Below the pieces are notes generated by a model, which saw only the letters and a program-made list of their open reading frames with translations, was not told where the DNA came from and made no database searches. DNA of 64,000 bases from Trinickia dabaoshanensis (lineage in GTDB: Bacteria; Pseudomonadota; Gammaproteobacteria; Burkholderiales; Burkholderiaceae): contig NZ_PNYA01000006.1 of the NCBI RefSeq assembly GCF_002879885.1, positions 1 through 64,000 on the forward strand, given 5' to 3'. The position numbers and the translations under genes are program-made. This document shows, piece after piece, positions 17,485 through 26,651 of the stretch (position 1 is the stretch's first letter; each line of letters begins with the position of its first letter).

Positions 17485-18041
17485 GCTCCTAGCGGCAGTT
17501 CAGTAGCTAAGAGTTCGTCGAGGGACTTGCTCGCGCGTCGGGGAAGGCGGCCAACTATGATGGAGAAATCGCACAACGCGAACGCCTGCTCCAGTAGTCT
17601 GCGCACTTGCCTTCCCTCCGCCATATCATGTGTCGCGGTAACTCGCGAAACAATGTGTTCGAATTCGTCGCGAGCGTGTTGTTCCCCCACCGCCCTGGTT
17701 ACGAGGCTTCGAAAGCTTTCCGACATGCCGTCCGTCGCCAACACCCCAAGAGCGATTTCGCAAGTCGTACGTGCCGCAACAGAGAGCGGACTATCTTGAA
17801 TTCGATGCAACGCCAGTTGCATCTTCTCGTTCCCATCGTCGAAGAGGTCGGCGCAACTTTCACTTAGAACATTGTCGAGAGCCTGAAGGCCGGTGTCGTC
17901 GCCGATTGCAAGGTCACGTTGTACCGTAGCGACAATTAGTGGCGCGAGTTCCTGCGGAGACCAACGGTCTTTCGACAGACGTCGAAGCACTCGCCCCCAA
18001 GAGCGAGACAATGGGACCGTCTTGTGCAGGTCGTCGCGCAT
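17481..18041 (-). CDS. Uncharacterised helical protein, first gene of the seven-gene operon
   Basis: I do not recognise this 186-residue protein. It is predicted to be all-helical, without cysteines in a metal pattern, membrane helices or a signal peptide. The ATG at 18041 is preceded by a strong GGAGGA ribosome site and lies about 30 bp after a good promoter, and its end overlaps the QueC-like gene by four bases. Tight coupling to a QueC-like protein suggests it could be a partner or substrate of that protein, as an analogue by position of QatB in the qat system. That is inference from gene order only. Confidence 0.6.
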   Translation of the reverse strand: MRDDLHKTVPLSRSWGRVLRRLSKDRWSPQELAPLIVATVQRDLAIGDDTGLQALDNVLSESCADLFDDGNEKMQLALHRIQDSPLSVAARTTCEIALGVLATDGMSESFRSLVTRAVGEQHARDEFEHIVSRVTATHDMAEGRQVRRLLEQAFALCDFSIIVGRLPRRASKSLDELLATELPLGA

Positions 18042-18054
18042 ATCGACTTTCCTC

Positions 18055-18129
18055 CAACAATGTCAGAGGCAGTTTAGTCGATGCACTGACAAAGTCAAGA
18101 ATAAACCACACAATTTCCTGACAATGTCA
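18055..18129 (-). promoter_or_regulatory. Promoter with three TGACA-A-TGTCA operator boxes at 32-bp spacing
   Basis: On the minus strand, TTGACT (18098-18093) and TAAACT (18076-18071), 16 bp apart, form a promoter before the gene at 18041. Three 11-bp palindromes share the core TGACA-A-TGTCA. The one at 18119-18129 is perfect, 18087-18097 has one mismatch (TGACAAAGTCA) and 18055-18065 has a degenerate left arm (CAACAATGTCA). Their centres at 18060, 18092 and 18124 are exactly 32 bp apart, about three helical turns. One box overlaps the -35, one is upstream, and one lies downstream of the -10. This is a classic cooperative repressor layout. Confidence 0.75.
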
Positions 18130-18143
18130 GTCACAGCAAAGCC

Positions 18144-21100
18144 CTACAGCCACGCCTCACCCAAAGCCTCTGCCTGCTGCAGCACCAATTCCACCGCCCC
18201 CTCCTGCTGGTCCGGCGGATACTTGTATTTCCGCAAAATCCGTTTGACCATCAGCCGCAGCTTGGCCCGCACGCTTTCTCGCGCCGACCAGTCCACGGTG
18301 ATGTTCTGCCGTAGATTCTCGGTCAATTCGTGCGCAATCTTCTTCAGCGTCTCGTCGCTCAGTTCGCGGACTGCGGACTCGTTGTTGGCCAAGGCGTCAT
18401 AGAAGCGCACCTCATCATCGGTCAGTCCCAGTTCCTCGCCCCGGCTGGCAGCAGCCCGGAACTTCTTGGCCATGTCGATGAGCTCTTCGATAACCTGGGC
18501 GGTTTCAATGGCCCGGTTCTGGTAGCGCTTCACCACATTGGCGAGCATCTCGGAGAATTTTTTCTCCTGAACGACGTTCCCTGCGAATCGGCTCTTGATT
18601 TCACCTTCCAGCAACCGCTCCAGCAGTTCCACCGCCAGGTTCCGTTCCGGCAGGTTGCGCACTTCTGCTAGGAAAGCGTCATCGAGGATGCCGATGTTGG
18701 GCTTGTCGAGGCCCACCGCCCCGAAGACGTCCACCACCTGTTCGGAAACCACCGCAGAGCCAATGATTTGCCGGATGGCGAATTCTCGCTCCTCGTCCGT
18801 ACGTTTCTTCTCGCTGAGTTCCCGCTTGGTCAGGATGACCTTGACCGCCTGCATGAAGGCGACCTCTTCCCGGACAACCTTGGCTTCGTCCAGCGTGCAG
18901 CACAGTGTGAAGGCCTTGCTCATGGCAAGCGCCGAATCTGCGAAACGCTTCTTGCCGTCCTTGAGACCCAGCACGTGGTTAGCAGCGCCGGCCAAGCGCT
19001 TGTGGCCCGCCGTAAGGAAATCGCTATAGTCGTAGCCGTGGAGCATGCCGCGCAGGATGTCCAGCTTCTCCTCCAGGACGGCGTAAGCCTCGGCCGCATC
19101 GACGGTGGGGCGGCCACGCCCCTTGCTCGCCGTATATTCCTTGAGCGCACTCTTGAGCTCATTGGCAATGCCGATGTAATCGACCACCAGGCCGCCCTGC
19201 TTATCCTTGAATACGCGGTTGACGCGGGCGATGGCCTGCATCAGGTTGTGGCCCTTCATGGGCTTGTCCACGTACAGGGTATGGACGCAGGGCGCGTCGA
19301 AGCCAGTTAGCCACATATCCCGCACGACGACCAAGCGCAGCGGGTCGGCAGGGTCCTTGAAACGCTTTTCCAAGCGTTTCTTGACCTGGCCGCTGTAAAT
19401 GTGAGGCCGCAGCAGCGCTTTATCGCTGGCCGAACCCGTCATGACAATTTTGATAACGCCCTTCTCTGGGTCGAGGTCATGCCAGTTGGGGCGCAGCTTG
19501 ACGATTTCGTTGTACAGGTGAACGCAAATCTCGCGGCTCATGGCGACCACCATGGCCTTGCCGCTCTGTGTCTTGTTGCGCTCCTCGAAGTGGGCCACGA
19601 GGTCGGCTGCGACGGCTGCCACGCGAGGTTCCGCGCCGACGACCTTTTCCAGGGCGGCCCAGCGAGTCTTCAGTTTCGCCTGCTGGCTTTCCTCCTCGTC
19701 CTCGGCGAGTTCATCGACCTCCTCGTCGATGTGGGGCAGCTCATCAGCCTTGAGCGAGAGCTTGGCGAGGCGAGACTCGAAGTAGATGGCCACGGTGGCG
19801 CCATCTTCCTTGGCCTGCTGCATGTCGTAGACATGGATATAGTCGCCGAAGACGGCACGCGTGTCGCGGTCCTCGCTCGATACCGGGGTGCCAGTAAAGG
19901 CCACAAACGTGGCATTCGGTAGCGCATCGCGCAGGTGCTGGGCATAGCCGACCTGATAAACCGCTCGTGGCTCGGCTACCAGCAGGTCCGAGTCATCATT
20001 GGCGACGGCTTTCGGCACGTTCAACGTCGTGAGCTTCGCTTCGAAGCCGTACTGGGTCCGGTGAGCTTCGTCGGCGATGACCACGATGTTGTGCCGGTCC
20101 GAGAGCATGGGGAAGGCATCTTCATCCTCCCCTGGCATGAACTTCTGGATGGTGGCGAAGACGATGCCGCCGGAAGGCCGGTTGGCCAGCTTGGCGCGCA
20201 AGTCCTGCCGGGTAGCCGCCTGCACTGGCTGCTCGCGCAACAAATCCTGCGCCAGCGAAAACACGCCGAACAGTTGCCCGTCGAGGTCATTACGGTCGGT
20301 GATGACGACGATAGTGGGGTTCTCCATCGCCGCTTCCTGCATCACTCGGGCGGCAAAGCACGTCATAGTGATGCTCTTGCCGCTGCCCTGCGTGTGCCAG
20401 ACCACGCCGCCTTTGTGACTGCCGCCGGGCCGGGAGGCGAATACCACCTGCTGAATGGCGGCACGAACGGCGTGGAACTGGTGATAGCCGGCGATTTTCT
20501 TGACGAGCGTGCCGTCGTCCTCGAACAGGACGAAGAAACGCAGGTAGTCCAGCAAGTATGCTGGCGCTAGCACGCCTTGGACGAGCGTTTGCAACTCGTT
20601 AAACTGACCGAGCGGGTCCAGGGTGACACCATCGATGGTTCGCCACTGCATGTAGCGCTCGGCATTGGCCGAGAGCGAGCCCATGCGGGCTTGGGAACCG
20701 TCGCTGATGACAAGGATTTCGTTATACTGAAAGATGTCGGGAATCTGGTCCTTGTATGTCTGAATCTGGTCGTAGGCCTTCCAGATATCAGCGTTCTCGT
20801 CGGCGGGGTTCTTGAGTTCCAGCAGCACCAACGGCAAGCCGTTGACGAATAGGATGATGTCAGGCCGCCGGGTGTGACGCGGACCCTTGATGGAGTACTG
20901 GTTGACGGCCAGCCACTTGTTGGCCGCCGGATTGGCCCAATCGATGAGGCGGACAAAATCGCCTCGGGTTTCGCCGTCCTTCTGGTATTCGACCGGCACA
21001 CCACCGACCAGGATTTGATGGAAGCGCCGGTTTGCGGAGAGCTGGACGGGGATGCCCAGGTCTTGGACCTGACGCAGGGCGTCTTCTCGGGCAGCCAAGG

Positions 21101-21278
21101 GGATGTTTGGATTCAGGCGAGCGATGGCGCCACGCAGGCGCTCGACCAACAGGACTTGACGGTAGTCGGTGCGCTCGGCGTCCGCTCCATCGGGAGCGAG
21201 GTCAGGACCGAAGAGGCAGTCGTAGCCGACTTCGGAGAGCCAGCCGAGCGTTTCCTGTTCCAGTTGGTCTTCTGTCAT
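18144..21278 (-). CDS. hsdR: Type I restriction endonuclease subunit R
   Basis: The 1044-residue motor and nuclease subunit of a type I restriction-modification complex. The N-terminal HSDR domain contains the nuclease motif [18 protein letters not shown] (Asp upstream, then E-L-K near residue 160). The translocase core has Walker [12 protein letters not shown], a DEAH box [10 protein letters not shown] and helicase motif VI with [12 protein letters not shown]-terminal helical region binds HsdM/HsdS. Length and motifs are complete. It follows hsdS by 7 bp and is the last gene of the hsdMSR operon. With the methylase unsatisfied it translocates and cuts unmodified DNA. Confidence 0.95.
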   Translation of the reverse strand: MTEDQLEQETLGWLSEVGYDCLFGPDLAPDGADAERTDYRQVLLVERLRGAIARLNPNIPLAAREDALRQVQDLGIPVQLSANRRFHQILVGGVPVEYQKDGETRGDFVRLIDWANPAANKWLAVNQYSIKGPRHTRRPDIILFVNGLPLVLLELKNPADENADIWKAYDQIQTYKDQIPDIFQYNEILVISDGSQARMGSLSANAERYMQWRTIDGVTLDPLGQFNELQTLVQGVLAPAYLLDYLRFFVLFEDDGTLVKKIAGYHQFHAVRAAIQQVVFASRPGGSHKGGVVWHTQGSGKSITMTCFAARVMQEAAMENPTIVVITDRNDLDGQLFGVFSLAQDLLREQPVQAATRQDLRAKLANRPSGGIVFATIQKFMPGEDEDAFPMLSDRHNIVVIADEAHRTQYGFEAKLTTLNVPKAVANDDSDLLVAEPRAVYQVGYAQHLRDALPNATFVAFTGTPVSSEDRDTRAVFGDYIHVYDMQQAKEDGATVAIYFESRLAKLSLKADELPHIDEEVDELAEDEEESQQAKLKTRWAALEKVVGAEPRVAAVAADLVAHFEERNKTQSGKAMVVAMSREICVHLYNEIVKLRPNWHDLDPEKGVIKIVMTGSASDKALLRPHIYSGQVKKRLEKRFKDPADPLRLVVVRDMWLTGFDAPCVHTLYVDKPMKGHNLMQAIARVNRVFKDKQGGLVVDYIGIANELKSALKEYTASKGRGRPTVDAAEAYAVLEEKLDILRGMLHGYDYSDFLTAGHKRLAGAANHVLGLKDGKKRFADSALAMSKAFTLCCTLDEAKVVREEVAFMQAVKVILTKRELSEKKRTDEEREFAIRQIIGSAVVSEQVVDVFGAVGLDKPNIGILDDAFLAEVRNLPERNLAVELLERLLEGEIKSRFAGNVVQEKKFSEMLANVVKRYQNRAIETAQVIEELIDMAKKFRAAASRGEELGLTDDEVRFYDALANNESAVRELSDETLKKIAHELTENLRQNITVDWSARESVRAKLRLMVKRILRKYKYPPDQQEGAVELVLQQAEALGEAWL

Positions 21279-21285
21279 GGTGGCT

Positions 21286-22611
21286 TCAGGCTGCGAGGGT
21301 TTCTGCTTCTACCTCACCGAGGCTAAGTTGACCAGAAATCAGGCAAGGGAGAAGCGCATCCCGAAGGCCCGATAGAGCTTCAACCTGTTTCTGGTTAGCG
21401 TGTATCTTGGCCCACAGGGGGGCCACGGCTCCGTCGAACAAAACACGCAACTCTTCGCTCGGCACCAACACCTCAAAAGTCGGAAATTCCTTGAGGGCTA
21501 TTCGGTTTACCGTAGCTCCGTGGACGGTGTGCTTATCAAGCAAGCGCTGAAACGGTGTTGCGACAAACTGGTGAAACCAGAAATGAGCACAACCACCCGT
21601 CGCCAGTGGTCGAACAAGAGCCAACCTTCGACCTAAACAGCAACGCATATCAGGCGGAATCAGAGCAAAGAAGCCGAGAGTCGCCTCATAGCTAAATACG
21701 ATGTCACCAACCTGGGGAATTACCCGACGAGTCCATTGTGCCCAGTTTTTCTCATCAATATGCCGGACGTCAGAGAAATCTAGGCAAGTTCCCGTGAGGT
21801 TTTTGATACCAAGAAAGATGGGGCCATCGCTTGCCTCTGGCGGCGTGGCATGCGGGCCATCATAAATACCCTCGACCATTTCGTTCACGGGCTTTACACC
21901 CCACCCGCTCGGCACCAACCCCAATTTCGATTCCTCAAACGCCTCCGGAAACAGCGCAGCGGCAGCATCGCTCATCCCTTCCGGTACACGTCCCTCCTGC
22001 TTGGCGCGGACGGGGTCGAAATCGACGAACCAGGACTTAAACAGGGCTTGGGCGACAGCTTCCAGCGTGGCACTGGTTTCGTGCAGGAGGGTGATACGCT
22101 CCTCAAGATGCTCAAGCAAGGTCACCAGAGCCACCCGCCCCGGGGTTGGCCCAGGCAAAACAAATGACAGGAAGTCCTCGCGACTAAGAGCCAAGTTTGT
22201 CGTTCCTGTGCCTCGTTCTCGGCAATACGCTCGATACTGCGGAGAACGAAGGGCCCAGTAAAGCAGTGACAACGGATAATCCGCGTTTTCTACCACGAGC
22301 TTGACTGTATCCTGCGTAAGGCGGCCCAAAGTTACCGTGCGAGGCACTCTTGCTACAGCGCCAAGGAGGTCACCCGATTGTGTAACGTCCTTAAGAGATA
22401 CATACAACTCGCCAGGGTGTACAAGCAGTTTCTCGGCTGACTCTCCCCCGTACGTTCTAAGCGAATCGCCACGAAAACCGCCGTCGCGTTGAATCGTTCC
22501 GAGCCCAAGCAGGACCGGGCCTGGCAAACCGAGCATTGCGCTCTTATACGTGTTGCCACGTTGAAGGGAGACAACATCCCCCACACTGGGCCGGAGGTGT
22601 TCAGACTTCAT
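21286..22611 (-). CDS. hsdS: Type I restriction-modification specificity subunit S
   Basis: The 441-residue protein has two target-recognition halves, each followed by a helical conserved region: the first conserved helix is around 165-205 ([40 protein letters not shown], a hallmark HsdS stretch) and the second near the C-terminus ([25 protein letters not shown]). It determines the bipartite DNA target of the complex; the target itself cannot be read from sequence. It overlaps the hsdM end by 11 bases and is followed by hsdR. The two recognition regions look dissimilar, implying an asymmetric target. Confidence 0.93.
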   Translation of the reverse strand: MKSEHLRPSVGDVVSLQRGNTYKSAMLGLPGPVLLGLGTIQRDGGFRGDSLRTYGGESAEKLLVHPGELYVSLKDVTQSGDLLGAVARVPRTVTLGRLTQDTVKLVVENADYPLSLLYWALRSPQYRAYCRERGTGTTNLALSREDFLSFVLPGPTPGRVALVTLLEHLEERITLLHETSATLEAVAQALFKSWFVDFDPVRAKQEGRVPEGMSDAAAALFPEAFEESKLGLVPSGWGVKPVNEMVEGIYDGPHATPPEASDGPIFLGIKNLTGTCLDFSDVRHIDEKNWAQWTRRVIPQVGDIVFSYEATLGFFALIPPDMRCCLGRRLALVRPLATGGCAHFWFHQFVATPFQRLLDKHTVHGATVNRIALKEFPTFEVLVPSEELRVLFDGAVAPLWAKIHANQKQVEALSGLRDALLPCLISGQLSLGEVEAETLAA

Positions 22612-24160
22612 ACCCCAGCCCCCCCAGTTTCTGCCGAATCAATTGGTCCAGTTCGGCTCCCTTCGCCATCTGCTCGCCCAATTTCTCCGTGAGCTTCTGC
22701 ATCTTCTCGGCGAAGGCTTCATCGTCATCTTCGACTTCTTCGGCGCCGACATAGCGCCCCGGAGTCAGCACGTGACCGTGCTCGGCAATCTCCGCCAACT
22801 TCACGCTACGACAATAGCCGGGAATGTCCTCGTACTCGCCGATGCCTTCACCAGCCTCACCACGCCAAGCGGCGACGGTGTTGGCAATCCTGTCGATGGT
22901 TTGGTCAGTCAGCTCAGCCTGAACCCGGCTAATCATGATGCCCAGCTTGCGGGCATCGATGAAGAGCACTTCGCCCCTGCGCGCCGTCTTCTGCTTGGCC
23001 AAGAACCACAGGCAGGCTGGAATCTGGGTGTTGAAGAAAAGCTGCCCCGGCAAAGCGACCATGACTTCCACCACGTCAGCGTCCACCATAGCCCGCCGGA
23101 TATCCCCTTCGCTATTCTGACTAGAGCTCATGGAGCCGTTGGCGAGCACAATGCCGGCCCGGCCGTTGAGCTTCAGGTGATACAGCATATGCTGCAGCCA
23201 GGCATAATTCGCATTGCCCTGCGGCGGCGTGCCGTAGACCCAGCGCGGGTCTCCCTCCAGGCTGCCGTGCCACCAGTCGCTAACGTTGAACGGCGGATTG
23301 GCCAGGATGAAATCGGCGCGCAGGTCCGGATGCTGGTTGCGCACAAACGTGTCCGCCGGCTCCAGGCCCAGGTTGTAATCGATGCCCCGGATGGCCAGGT
23401 TCATGGCCGCCAGTCGCCACGTGGTGGGGTTGGACTCTTGCCCGTAGATGGATACGTCGCCGAGTTTGCCGCCATGGGCCTCAATGAACTTCTCCGACTG
23501 GACAAACATGCCACCGGACCCGCAGCAAGGGTCATAGACCTTGCCATGATGAGGCGCGAGCACGGCGACCAACGTCTTGACGATTGAAGCCGGCGTGTAG
23601 AACTGGCCCCCCTTCTTGCCTTCCGCACTAGCGAACTGGCCAAGGAAGTATTCATAGACTTGGCCGAGTACGTCCCGAGCCTGGCTGGCATTCTCGCCAA
23701 AGCCGATGGTGGAAATCAGGTCGACCAGTTCCCCGAGCTTGCCATCGGGCAGCTGCGCCCGGGCGTAGCGCTTGTCGAGGATGCCCTTGAGCTTGGGGTT
23801 CTCCCCCTCGATTTCGGCAAGCGCCTCGTCGATACGCTTTCCGATGTCGGTCTGCTTTGCCGCGCCGCGCAGGTTCTCCCAACGGGCTGACTCGGGCACC
23901 CAGAAAACGTTGACTTCCTTGTAGTAGTCGCGGTCTTCCAGTTCCTGTGCGAGCAGTTCGTCGTCGGAGTCGTGGAGGAAGTACTCGTCGGCCTCGTCGG
24001 CAAAGCGGCTGGTCAGCTCGGCCCGGCGGGCGGCGAAGGTGTCGGAAATGTATTTGAGGAAGATGAGGCCAAGGACAAGATGCTTGTATTCGGCCGCGTC
24101 CATATTTGCGCGCAGCTTGTCGGCGGTCGCCCAAAGAGTCCTTTTCAGGTCTTGGTTCAT
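22601..24160 (-). CDS. hsdM: Type I restriction-modification DNA methyltransferase subunit M
   Basis: The 519-residue adenine-N6 methyltransferase has a helical N-terminal domain ([35 protein letters not shown]), an S-adenosylmethionine site with [11 protein letters not shown] near residue 210 and the catalytic NPPF in [13 protein letters not shown] chose the ATG at 24160 because [10 protein letters not shown] is the usual start of this family; a longer upstream frame has no family similarity. First gene of the hsdMSR operon. Together with HsdS it protects host DNA. Confidence 0.95.
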   Translation of the reverse strand: MNQDLKRTLWATADKLRANMDAAEYKHLVLGLIFLKYISDTFAARRAELTSRFADEADEYFLHDSDDELLAQELEDRDYYKEVNVFWVPESARWENLRGAAKQTDIGKRIDEALAEIEGENPKLKGILDKRYARAQLPDGKLGELVDLISTIGFGENASQARDVLGQVYEYFLGQFASAEGKKGGQFYTPASIVKTLVAVLAPHHGKVYDPCCGSGGMFVQSEKFIEAHGGKLGDVSIYGQESNPTTWRLAAMNLAIRGIDYNLGLEPADTFVRNQHPDLRADFILANPPFNVSDWWHGSLEGDPRWVYGTPPQGNANYAWLQHMLYHLKLNGRAGIVLANGSMSSSQNSEGDIRRAMVDADVVEVMVALPGQLFFNTQIPACLWFLAKQKTARRGEVLFIDARKLGIMISRVQAELTDQTIDRIANTVAAWRGEAGEGIGEYEDIPGYCRSVKLAEIAEHGHVLTPGRYVGAEEVEDDDEAFAEKMQKLTEKLGEQMAKGAELDQLIRQKLGGLGYEV

Positions 24161-24365
24161 GTAGCGATTTTGTAAGAATGTGATGGTGCTGATGTGAATT
24201 GATGGGCTGATTTTACTCGTCGCATCGCAACGCGGACTTACAAATGCTGAGATGCGCAATGGTTCAGTCGACCGCACCAAAGCCTACGTAACGTCGGGCG
24301 GTATCCGACGAACGTGAAGGTCGACGAATCTCCCAAGCTGTCGCCGATGAACGACGTCGGCAGCG

Positions 24366-24737
24366 GTGCTGTTCGGGACGAAGGCCTATCTGAATGAAAT
24401 CATCGAGGAAGCGAATGGACTGCCCGAAGGAGACTCGACCGATGACGACCAGTTCGTGTACGTGAGAGGCGTGCTGAATGGTAAGCTGCTTGGGAACGAA
24501 ATGCTCGTCCAGCAGGCGATGAGCAACAGCAAGAAGCAATTCGCTAGCTCGCCGGACCTGAAGGACGCGCTGCTACACGCAATCCTGGACGCACTCGAGG
24601 CGCACAACACCATGAGCACGCAGGCGTTGGGCTCTGAGCGGGTGCGCGAGGGACTTAAGGACATTTTGCTCGGGCCGGCCCAGCTCTATGAAGCGTTGAG
24701 GGCGCGCTCTGACCGTCCACGGGCGTCAGGGGGATAG
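24366..24737 (+). CDS. Small uncharacterised protein at the island edge, possibly a fragment
   Basis: A plus-strand frame of 123 codons starts at a GTG (LFGTKAYLNEIIEEANG follows), shortly after an in-frame stop at 24348. The sequence is soluble, helical and acidic, has low Cys content and no motif I can name. Codon usage and the regular amphipathic pattern (MSNSKKQFASSPDLKDALLHAILDALEAHN) make it look like real coding sequence. No ribosome site is obvious, so it could be a remnant of a longer gene cut at the island edge. It runs opposite to hsdM. Confidence 0.45.
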   Translation: MLFGTKAYLNEIIEEANGLPEGDSTDDDQFVYVRGVLNGKLLGNEMLVQQAMSNSKKQFASSPDLKDALLHAILDALEAHNTMSTQALGSERVREGLKDILLGPAQLYEALRARSDRPRASGG

Positions 24738-25014
24738 GCTCGCGGCTTAGCAGTCGATTCCCCATTCTCCGTAAGCGACCTTGGGCAATTTCACCACGCC
24801 CGATAGGCTTCGGCCTCCGCAGCCAAATTCGGGGTAGCAGCCCCCGCTTACGGCGCGACACCGTGTCATTTGACTTGCGGCGCAACACCGATTCTGGTAC
24901 AAAAGCCCGGTACAAAGCGCGGCACGGCAATTTTTGCAAACCTTTGATTTATAAGGGAAGCGTCAATGGGGTCGGGTGCAGAAGGCCCCTCCCTGATTCG
25001 CCACCAGCTTCAAG
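24738..25014. other. Island-edge intergenic DNA
   Basis: No gene is supported here. Two imperfect direct copies of the pattern CGGCGC(G/A)ACACCG occur near 24,850-24,895. The segment just before the terminator ends CTGATTCGCCACCA, which resembles a tRNA 3' end, but no tRNA can be folded upstream of it. Confidence 0.4.
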
Positions 25015-25051
25015 AAAAAGCCGCTGTTCCGCAAGGTTCAGCGGCTTTTTT
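25015..25051 (+). terminator. Intrinsic terminator, able to work in both directions
   Basis: AAAAAGCCGCTG (25015-25026) pairs with CAGCGGCTTTTT (25039-25050) around a 12-base loop, with runs of A before and T after the stem. The perfect stem followed by T's gives a strong factor-independent terminator on the plus strand, and the A-run gives one on the minus strand. It lies downstream of the TacA-like gene on the minus strand and would end the transcript entering the island debris. Confidence 0.8.
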
Positions 25052-25170
25052 GTCTCTGGACTCGTCCTCCCCACGGCTCTACCTGCGGAGAGCGCCACTG
25101 GGTCGCCGTACGCGGTTTCCAAAGTGCTGATCCGTTGCGGCGAGCGGCTGCGGTGTCGACTACCGCATGC

Positions 25171-25443
25171 TTATGCCCTGCCTGTGTTCCAAGGCGCCTC
25201 GATAGCCATCAGGCGGTCAAGGCCATGGTTACCGCCTTCCGGCGCATCGAGCAATGCCGAAAACTGCCGGAAACTATCCTCATCAAGGCTGAACAAGACC
25301 TGGTTCAGCACAATGGCTTTCGCGCACTCGCACGCAGTTTCCACTATGAAATCTGAGCGACTCTTGCCCAGCAGACCGGCAGCACGGTCGATTAAGTCGC
25401 GCTCCTCGGGAAACGCACGCAAGTCGATGGCGGCGTCACGCAT
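25171..25443 (-). CDS. DUF1778/TacA-type antitoxin without its acetyltransferase partner
   Basis: The 90-residue protein matches the DUF1778 (TacA) antitoxins: a ribbon-helix-helix start (RDAAIDLRAFPEERDLIDRAA), the helix LLGKSRSDFIVETACECAK, and the toxin-binding tail around VLNQVLFSLDEDSFRQFSALLDAP ending near APW. The ATG at 25443 follows an AAGGGGGAAGG ribosome site. TacA antitoxins normally precede a GNAT-type toxin (TacT) that acetylates aminoacyl-tRNA. Downstream of 25171 no such frame exists, so this is an orphan antitoxin. The few residues after APW look like read-through into unrelated DNA, which would fit a deletion junction there. Confidence 0.75.
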   Translation of the reverse strand: MRDAAIDLRAFPEERDLIDRAAGLLGKSRSDFIVETACECAKAIVLNQVLFSLDEDSFRQFSALLDAPEGGNHGLDRLMAIEAPWNTGRA

Positions 25444-25855
25444 GTACCTTCCCCCTTGATGTCCACGCCAGATAGATTTTGCAGATTCGCGTGTAGCCGT
25501 CGTCAACACCAGGGCTGAAACCGCCGGGCGGCCATTCGTCGTCTACCAAAACCGCACCCCGCTGCCTTGCGTAACCAGGCCACCGCTTCGTCGCACTTTC
25601 TCAAATCACGCCGCCGACAATCTTATCAGTCGAGTGATAAGCTTTCGATAAGCTTATCACTCCGTTTATGGTGTCGGCTCGATCACCTTGGCGCACCATT
25701 CTCGACTACACCGCATCGCGAGTAGCAAGCCGGTTCGTTAAGGGTATCCGCAGGCGCCACGACCTATTTCTGGTATTCGTCCGGGTTCGAGGGCAGCCCC
25801 GACGACCACCTGCGAACGTCCGCCCGAGCGCTGCGCTCAAAGGTCGATTCCGCCG
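25444..25855. other. Intergenic region between the TacA-like gene and the lipoate-ligase-like gene
   Basis: Apart from the palindrome at 25623-25662 this 410-base stretch holds nothing I can support as a gene, RNA or terminator. It is the likely transition from island to chromosomal backbone, because base composition and codon style change to the GC-rich pattern seen from 25.8 kb onwards. Confidence 0.45.
25623..25662. repeat. GATAAG palindrome cluster, candidate operator or recombination site
   Basis: GAGTGATAAGCTT (25632-25644) and AAGCTTATCACTC (25650-25662) are perfect 13-bp inverted repeats around TCGAT. An extra CTTATCA half-site lies at 25623-25629. In all there are four copies of the ATAAG/CTTAT half-site in 40 bp. 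There is no T-run, so it is not a terminator. The cognate regulator or recombinase is not in the window. Confidence 0.65.
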
Positions 25856-26629
25856 TCAACGGGACTGCGGGCCGCCATCCCTCGCCGATAATCCCACCCG
25901 TAACGCCTCCACCACCGCCCGTCCAAGCCGATCGGCCGGGATCTCACCACGCCCCGCTTCACGCAGCGCCTGCTCGACGCTCACTACTCGCCCAGCCAGA
26001 TACCGCTTCCCGCTACCGATAGCCTCTTCGAACGCATTGGCGCGCCGATTGATTTCCTCGGGATCGGCGCTGACCAACAAAACCGCGTGCGCGAGCACTG
26101 CATGCAGCGGCGCCGACGCCCCCTCCGACGCCGCCTCCAGCCGACGCCAATATTGCGCGGTGCCGGCGATCTTGCGCGCGTCGTCCGGTGGTCCCCACGC
26201 CAGGTTGAAACGCCCATCGCAGAACGAGCCCTCCACCGTCTGCCAATGCGTCTCCACGCCCAGCGTCCCGAGCGCCTTGCGCAATAGCTCGCACAAGTGT
26301 CGATAAACGGCCTCGGAAAAATCGCCCACGGTGCCGCGGACCGGATACGCCAAGCTCAAATTCAAGATCCCCGGACCCTGCGGCACCAAACCTCCGCCCG
26401 ACATGCGCAGATACACCGGACAGCCGCGCCTAGCGAACTCCGCCCGCGCATCCTCGAGTGCCGGGTAGCGTTGGTAGCTGCGCGGCACCACGAGCGAAAG
26501 AGGCGCCTCCCAAAGGTGAGCGACGCGCCGGCCTTGTGCCGCCAACGACAACAACGCCTGCTCCGCGGCGAGAGGATCGTCGGCGCCCACCTCGAAATCG
26601 ACAATATCGAACGGCTCGTGCATCTGCAT
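25856..26629 (-). CDS. Lipoate/biotin protein ligase family protein (LplA-like) linked to the acetoin genes
   Basis: The 257-residue protein has the lipoyl/biotinyl transferase fold: RMSGGGLVPQGPGILNLSLAYP near residues 93-112 corresponds to the RRxSGGGAVxHxxGxLN motif, and KIAGTAQ near 162 to the catalytic lysine loop of LplA. The small C-terminal domain of classical LplA is absent, so it may be a single-domain ligase or transferase. It is the last gene of the aco-linked minus-strand cluster, 22 bp after the butanediol dehydrogenase gene. The likely job is attaching lipoate to the lipoyl lysine of AcoC. Octanoyl transferase is an alternative. Confidence 0.75.
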   Translation of the reverse strand: MQMHEPFDIVDFEVGADDPLAAEQALLSLAAQGRRVAHLWEAPLSLVVPRSYQRYPALEDARAEFARRGCPVYLRMSGGGLVPQGPGILNLSLAYPVRGTVGDFSEAVYRHLCELLRKALGTLGVETHWQTVEGSFCDGRFNLAWGPPDDARKIAGTAQYWRRLEAASEGASAPLHAVLAHAVLLVSADPEEINRRANAFEEAIGSGKRYLAGRVVSVEQALREAGRGEIPADRLGRAVVEALRVGLSARDGGPQSR

Positions 26630-26651
26630 CGAAAGGCCTCTCCAACGATCG

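Noticed and set aside
16087-18041. A qatABCD system
   Set aside because: There is no QatA-type P-loop ATPase and no TatD-type nuclease; only the QueC-like gene matches.
24840-25014. A tRNA or tmRNA gene at the island edge
   Set aside because: Only a 3'-end-like stretch is seen; no anticodon, D or T arm can be folded upstream.
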